A stretch of DNA of 64,000 nucleotides, taken from positions 1 to 64,000 of the forward strand of contig JALONR010000008.1 of assembly GCA_025454815.1 (NCBI GenBank), read 5' to 3'. The translations under genes and the position numbers were made by a program. The notes below the pieces were generated by a model. That model searched no databases. It was not told where the DNA came from and saw only the letters and a program-made list of their open reading frames with translations. Below are positions 60,730 through 64,000 of this stretch, piece after piece. Within the stretch, counting starts at the first letter, position 1; each line of letters begins with the position of its first letter. Origin of the DNA: Bacteroidales bacterium. GTDB lineage: Bacteria; Bacteroidota; Bacteroidia; Bacteroidales; VadinHA17.

Positions 60730-61473
60730 CTATTTCCCGATGAGAGCCATCATTTCCGTGAAGTGATATACCCTGAAGCCAGGTTCTTCACTCTTCGCGG
60801 CTGATATCATTGCCCTTGCCACATCATGGCCCCTTATTGGCCTGTATTTCGGGGGAAAGAGAAAGGAGAGGGGCGAGGTCAGAATCCTTGCTATTTCCTC
60901 TGCAAGGCGGAATTCATTTCTCTTGCCCATCAGCATGGAGGGCCTGAAGACCGCTACTGATAACAATCCGATGCCGGCAATGGCTTCCTCGGCCTCACCC
61001 TTGAACCTGAGGTAAAAGTTCCCGCTCTTTGCGGATGCTCCTACAGATGAGACAAGGGAAAAGTGAGAGCATCCCGCTTCCAGGGAGTGACGGGCAGCAT
61101 TCACGGGTATATCATGGTCTGTCTTCCGGTAAGCTGCCATGTCACCCTTAACCTTCTTCCGGGTGGTGCCCACGGCGCAAAAGACTGCATCACTTCCGTT
61201 AATGGCTGCGCTGAATGCAGCCGGATCTTCAAAGTCAATGACGACAACCTCCGCACCCTGCGGAGCGTTTTCAGGTACTCTCCTGGTTATCAGCCTGACT
61301 TTTGTAAAGTGATCATCCCTTGCGAGAAGCTCCGCAAGATGACCGCCGATAAGTCCGGTGGCACCTATTACGGCTGCTGTGCGTACTCCTTTTCCAGTGG
61401 CTGATCCAATTGACGGTTCTGCTGTTGTGGCGTTTATTTCTGCAGTGCTGTTTGTTTCGGTTCTGGCGACCAT
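60730..61473 (-). CDS. NAD(P)-binding Rossmann protein (HTATIP2/SDR-like)
   Basis: Start chosen at MVARTETN (61473); the longer frame from 61542 overlaps the deformylase gene. After a Thr/Ala-rich leader of about 25 residues, a Rossmann fold begins with AVIGATGLIGGHL. It is followed by VVVIDFEDPAAF, AVFCAVGTTRKK and FSLVSSVGAS, then FLRFKGEAEEAI-like text (YLRFKGEAEEAI), as in the oxidoreductase HTATIP2 group. NADPH-dependent reductase or redox-linked regulator; substrate unknown. Confidence 0.85.
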   Translation of the reverse strand: MVARTETNSTAEINATTAEPSIGSATGKGVRTAAVIGATGLIGGHLAELLARDDHFTKVRLITRRVPENAPQGAEVVVIDFEDPAAFSAAINGSDAVFCAVGTTRKKVKGDMAAYRKTDHDIPVNAARHSLEAGCSHFSLVSSVGASAKSGNFYLRFKGEAEEAIAGIGLLSVAVFRPSMLMGKRNEFRLAEEIARILTSPLSFLFPPKYRPIRGHDVARAMISAAKSEEPGFRVYHFTEMMALIGK

Positions 61474-61513
61474 CGGTTTCCTTGTTTGAGGTACCAAAGA
61501 TAACCAATATCGT

Positions 61514-61999
61514 CTACAGTCTCCACCTGAATGACTTGCCATCTATGGCACGCATGGTGCACAAAATACCGTTCAGATGGTCATACTCATGCTGCACCAG
61601 CTCGGCGAGGTCATCGGTTACATGCCATTCACATGCTTCCCAGTTCTCGTCACGATATTTCAGGGTCAGGCTGCGGTGACGCTTAACCTTCACCAGCAGA
61701 TTCGGGAGACACATGCAGTCATCCCAGAGCTCAAACATTTCATCGCTGAGATTATGAAGCTCAGGATTAATGATCAGCAAGGGCTCACCCGTGTTTATGT
61801 AGATCACCCTCTTCATTATCCCTAGCTGGGGCGCTGCAATACCCCTTCCAAAATGATACTTCGCCCTTACCTCCTCCATAACACTGTGAAGGTCCGCCAT
61901 CCATCCCGGAGCCAGATGAAGCTCACTTTCCTTTACCGGTGCACTCTCTTCATAAAGAAGGGGATTCCCTATCAGCAGAAGATCATCCAGTTTTTTCAT
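61514..61999 (-). CDS. Peptide deformylase-like protein with altered motif 2
   Basis: 161 residues. Motif 1 is GRGIAAPQ (51-58). Motif 3 is HEYDH (H137, E138, H141), which supplies two metal ligands and the catalytic Glu. Motif 2, normally EGCLS, reads DDCMC (93-97); the metal-binding Cys95 is kept but the Glu, Gly and Ser are not. Deformylase removes the N-formyl group from new proteins. This may be a second, divergent copy rather than the main housekeeping enzyme. It is 41 bp upstream of the start chosen for the Rossmann protein. Confidence 0.85.
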   Translation of the reverse strand: MKKLDDLLLIGNPLLYEESAPVKESELHLAPGWMADLHSVMEEVRAKYHFGRGIAAPQLGIMKRVIYINTGEPLLIINPELHNLSDEMFELWDDCMCLPNLLVKVKRHRSLTLKYRDENWEACEWHVTDDLAELVQHEYDHLNGILCTMRAIDGKSFRWRL

Positions 62000-62157
62000 A
62001 TCAACTGTTTTTTTGTCTGAAGGGTCAGTGCCGCACCGATCAGCCGGAAACAGCCTGACCGGTCGTACTGAACCAATTACCCGGATCAGGCCTGCAGATT
62101 ACGGGTCGGCCCTTAACCGGAGTAACCGCTCTGCATGACCTTTTTCACGCATTCCTC

Positions 62158-62472
62158 CTACTTGAAAAATCTTTCGTAAAGATGCGCCAAATCCCTTAAC
62201 ATCATCTCTGTTTTGTCAAAAAGTTCACCCACACCCAGGGCTGCCCACAAAATAAACAACCCCAGCACTATCTTTATTGCAATGTGAATCCTGAACCCGG
62301 TCTTCTCCTTTATCAGGCTATTCACCAGAGGTAAGTACAGAAATGAGAGAACCGCTATCCCGGCTCCGAACACCGGGTCATTACCCCAGAATATGTTGAT
62401 AAGTCCGATCAGAAGAAACAGCACGCCGAAGAACCAGCCGCCTGCCTTGAAAAGTAACTCTTTACCTGTCAT
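62158..62472 (-). CDS. Small integral membrane protein of unknown function
   Basis: About 104 residues with three hydrophobic segments (near 10-27, 35-52 and 66-84 from MTGKELLF) and a charged C-terminal helix. I do not recognise a family. The Met chosen (62472) is the second of two close in-frame starts. It stands alone with about 160 bp downstream and a long untranslated region upstream. Confidence 0.55.
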   Translation of the reverse strand: MTGKELLFKAGGWFFGVLFLLIGLINIFWGNDPVFGAGIAVLSFLYLPLVNSLIKEKTGFRIHIAIKIVLGLFILWAALGVGELFDKTEMMLRDLAHLYERFFK

Positions 62473-62848
62473 AAAAATCAACTTATTAATTGTTAATAAT
62501 TTCAGTTACCCTGCTTACCTTGTTTGCCCGGCAAACTTGCTGCTTCCCGGAATTGTCAATCATTGTGATCGTAATACAGAGTACTTTGAGATGCAAAGTA
62601 AATAACAAAAAAAATATTATGCAAGAGTTTATGGATTTTTCTGAACTGCTTATCGATGGAATACCCAAAGCGTAACCGAAGTTGGTACGGTGCGCCACGG
62701 AATTGACAGTGGGCGATCGAAGTTCATTACACATATCAGGTTGGAAGGAATCTTGCAGAGTCGGGGTAGATTCATACGGTAATCTGGACCGCAGAGGACC
62801 AACGGAATCCTCAGTCATAAGATAGGGACCATTTCCTGGATAATGTTA
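62473..62848 (-). other. 376-bp intergenic region
   Basis: No convincing gene. The segment 62595-62625 is A/T-rich and may hold the promoter for the small membrane protein on the minus strand. A near-palindrome, GTTTGCC-C-GGCAAAC, lies at 62522-62536. A 110-codon frame on the minus strand (62486-62818) has no family resemblance and low-complexity composition, so it is not called. Confidence 0.5.
62522..62536. promoter_or_regulatory. 15-bp inverted repeat (7-1-7), candidate protein-binding site
   Basis: GTTTGCC and GGCAAAC flank one central base, about 50 bp upstream of the small membrane protein start. It is short enough to be an operator and too short for a terminator. No regulator gene is adjacent. 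Confidence 0.35.
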
Positions 62849-63421
62849 TCAGACTCTCAATATGCAGCGAAATCCCCTGGCACCGTAGTACGATTGTGCC
62901 CCGTTGTGGTAGATGAAGACCCTCCCGTAACGCCTGTCACCGAAGATGGCGCCACCGTTTTTTCGCACCTCTTCAGGCGTCTTCAGCCAGCTTGAGGTCT
63001 TCAGGTCAAAACTACCTGCCCGCTGGAGTTGAAAATATTGCTCCTCAGTCATAAGCTCTGTCCCCATGGCTGAAGCAAGGTCAACCGCATTTTCAACGGG
63101 GATTGCTTCCTTCCGTGACATCTGTCCTTCACGGTCATAGCTTAGGCTGCGGCGACCAGACGGACTCTCCGCAGAGCAATCGGCGAATATGAACTCCCCG
63201 CTTTTCTTGTCGATTCCGATCATATCCGGTTCACCGCCTGTTCTTTCCATCTCGCTGACCGACCACAGCTTCCCGGGGTTGGCATCGAGCCTCTGCTCTA
63301 CCTCTTGCCATGCAATCTCCCGGTGCCGGTCAGTATTCTTCTCAAACCTGAATTTCAGTATTTTAATGAGATTTTCCTTCTGTTGGGACGATAATATATT
63401 TTTCTCTCTTTTTCCAGACAT
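62849..63421 (-). CDS. DUF4256 domain-containing protein
   Basis: Start chosen at MSGKREKN (63421); an upstream frame from 63481 is possible. The ~190-residue protein matches DUF4256 throughout: ILKFRFEKNTDRH, WSVSEMERTGGEPDMI, FADCSAESPSGRRSLSYD, TEEQYFQLQRAGSFDLKTSSW and GGAIFGDRRYGRVFIYHNGAQSYY. The family is widespread, cytoplasmic and of unknown function. It follows the dioxygenase gene by 63 bp on the same strand. Confidence 0.88.
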   Translation of the reverse strand: MSGKREKNILSSQQKENLIKILKFRFEKNTDRHREIAWQEVEQRLDANPGKLWSVSEMERTGGEPDMIGIDKKSGEFIFADCSAESPSGRRSLSYDREGQMSRKEAIPVENAVDLASAMGTELMTEEQYFQLQRAGSFDLKTSSWLKTPEEVRKNGGAIFGDRRYGRVFIYHNGAQSYYGARGFRCILRV

Positions 63422-63484
63422 AACACTGTTCTTTTTGGTTGTAAGTCCTGTTTTTATGGCGCTTTCACTTCTGCTGCTCACCTG

Positions 63485-64000
63485 TCAGTTCGCCTCTATT
63501 CTGACTGAAGTCATGGAGACCGAACCTCCAACCGGTTTATCGTTGAAGAAGGTTACAACGTCATCTTTCTCCTGCAACGCCAGGGCATAGAGCAGGGGGA
63601 GATAATGTTCCGGTGTCGGGATGGCAAGTTCAAAAGCCCTCCCAAGATTCCTGGCCCTGACCAGCTGCTCATGATCACCCCCGGTTATCAGGCTTTTCAT
63701 CCTTTCCCGGGCTTCCTCTGCCCAGTCGAAGGCATACTCATCGTTCAGCCTCCTCCAGTCTATCAGCCGGAGATTGTGAACCATGTTTCCGCTGCCGATA
63801 ATCAGCACCCCATTGCGACGAAGCTTTCCGAGCTGTTTTGCAAGTGCATAGTGGTATTCCGGCGCATTCTTGTAATCAAGGCTCATCTGAATTACCGGCA
63901 CTTCGGCCGACGGGTAAAGGTGCTTGATAACGCTCCAGGCGCCGTGATCAAGGCCCCATTTCTGATCCAGGCCTACCTCAGTATGAACTACTGATTCCTT
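63485..64000 (-). CDS. ygiD: 4,5-DOPA dioxygenase extradiol family protein (YgiD-like), C-terminal part
   Basis: The open frame runs from the window edge to 63485, so the N-terminus is missing. It encodes GLDHGAWSVIKHLYPSAE, then VPVIQMSLDYK, HYALAKQLGKLR, GVLIIGSGNMVHNLR and the ending STMTSV-like MTSVRIEAN. This is the YgiD/LigB class III extradiol dioxygenase family; the His in VHNLR is a metal ligand. An apparent start at GTG (63901) is internal. E. coli YgiD opens the ring of DOPA; here the substrate is not known. Confidence 0.9.
   Translation of the reverse strand, partial: KESVVHTEVGLDQKWGLDHGAWSVIKHLYPSAEVPVIQMSLDYKNAPEYHYALAKQLGKLRRNGVLIIGSGNMVHNLRLIDWRRLNDEYAFDWAEEARERMKSLITGGDHEQLVRARNLGRAFELAIPTPEHYLPLLYALALQEKDDVVTFFNDKPVGGSVSMTSVRIEAN

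Noticed and set aside
62486-62818. 110-codon minus-strand reading frame in a spacer
   Set aside because: No family resemblance, no plausible domain or signal, and composition unlike neighbouring proteins; treated as chance.

Overview
The window looks like chromosomal DNA of a free-living member of the Bacteroidota, probably a Bacteroidales/Marinilabiliales-like lineage. The grounds are a SusC/SusD pair with glycoside hydrolases and a propeller-type sensor regulator, many lipoproteins with Bacteroidota-style signal peptides, weak or absent Shine-Dalgarno sequences, roughly balanced base composition, and families typical of the phylum (GH95, DUF6992-like, SusD-like, LolA-like). I see no rRNA, tRNA, CRISPR array, phage or insertion sequence. 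Almost every gene is on the minus strand; only three (10856-11971, 23775-25373, 25425-27929) are on the plus strand.

Layout. (1) 1-6590: an aerobic respiration operon read leftward: HMA copper lipoprotein, Tat-exported FeS protein, NrfD-type membrane subunit, membrane-anchored monoheme cytochrome c, DoxX-like protein, SCO copper chaperone, A2-type cytochrome c oxidase subunit I, and the start of subunit III. (2) 7050-11971: a prolyl oligopeptidase lipoprotein with a membrane protein, a steroid 5-alpha-reductase-like gene broken by an in-frame TAG, and an alpha/beta hydrolase whose N-terminus carries 39-bp tandem repeats. (3) 11979-23613: about ten tightly packed genes that read as a candidate trans-envelope lipid or lipoprotein system: ferrochelatase-like protein, DUF6992-like protein, SDR/DUF2867 protein, rifampin-phosphotransferase-like PEP-utilizing enzyme, PlsY-like acyltransferase, outer-membrane barrel, LolD-like ATPase, two FtsX/LolC-type permeases and a LolA-like carrier. 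I consider this the most interesting region. (4) 23775-31017: a plus-strand M81 peptidase and S9 peptidase, then an ICMT-like methyltransferase and a GH95 fucosidase.

(5) 31060-39750: a coiled-coil membrane protein, a GNAT-plus-deacetylase fusion preceded by a 50-bp triple repeat, a TolB-like propeller, an ABC-2 exporter, a redoxin, a phosphodiester glycosidase and a Ca/Na antiporter. (6) 39893-46345: an operon of exported amide, peptide and ester hydrolases (two beta-lactamase-fold enzymes, a DmpA-type peptidase, a YtcJ-like amidohydrolase) behind a membrane protein fused to a DUF2007 domain. (7) 46445-57995: a small polysaccharide utilization locus: transmembrane Y_Y_Y/LuxR regulator, SusC, SusD, GH2, two GH16, with a hairpin between susD and the enzymes and a terminator at the end; a beta-1,3-glucan-like substrate is the best guess. 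(8) 58087-64000: a DUF1858/DUF2249 plus DUF438/hemerythrin pair, a GNAT with a 71-bp triple repeat at its 3' end, a NAD(P)-binding protein, a divergent peptide deformylase, small unknowns and the C-terminal part of a YgiD-type dioxygenase cut by the window edge.

A recurrent theme is recent short tandem duplication at or inside gene ends (39, 18, 50, 71 and about 31 bp periods), several of which alter coding sequence or create tiny reading frames next to start codons.
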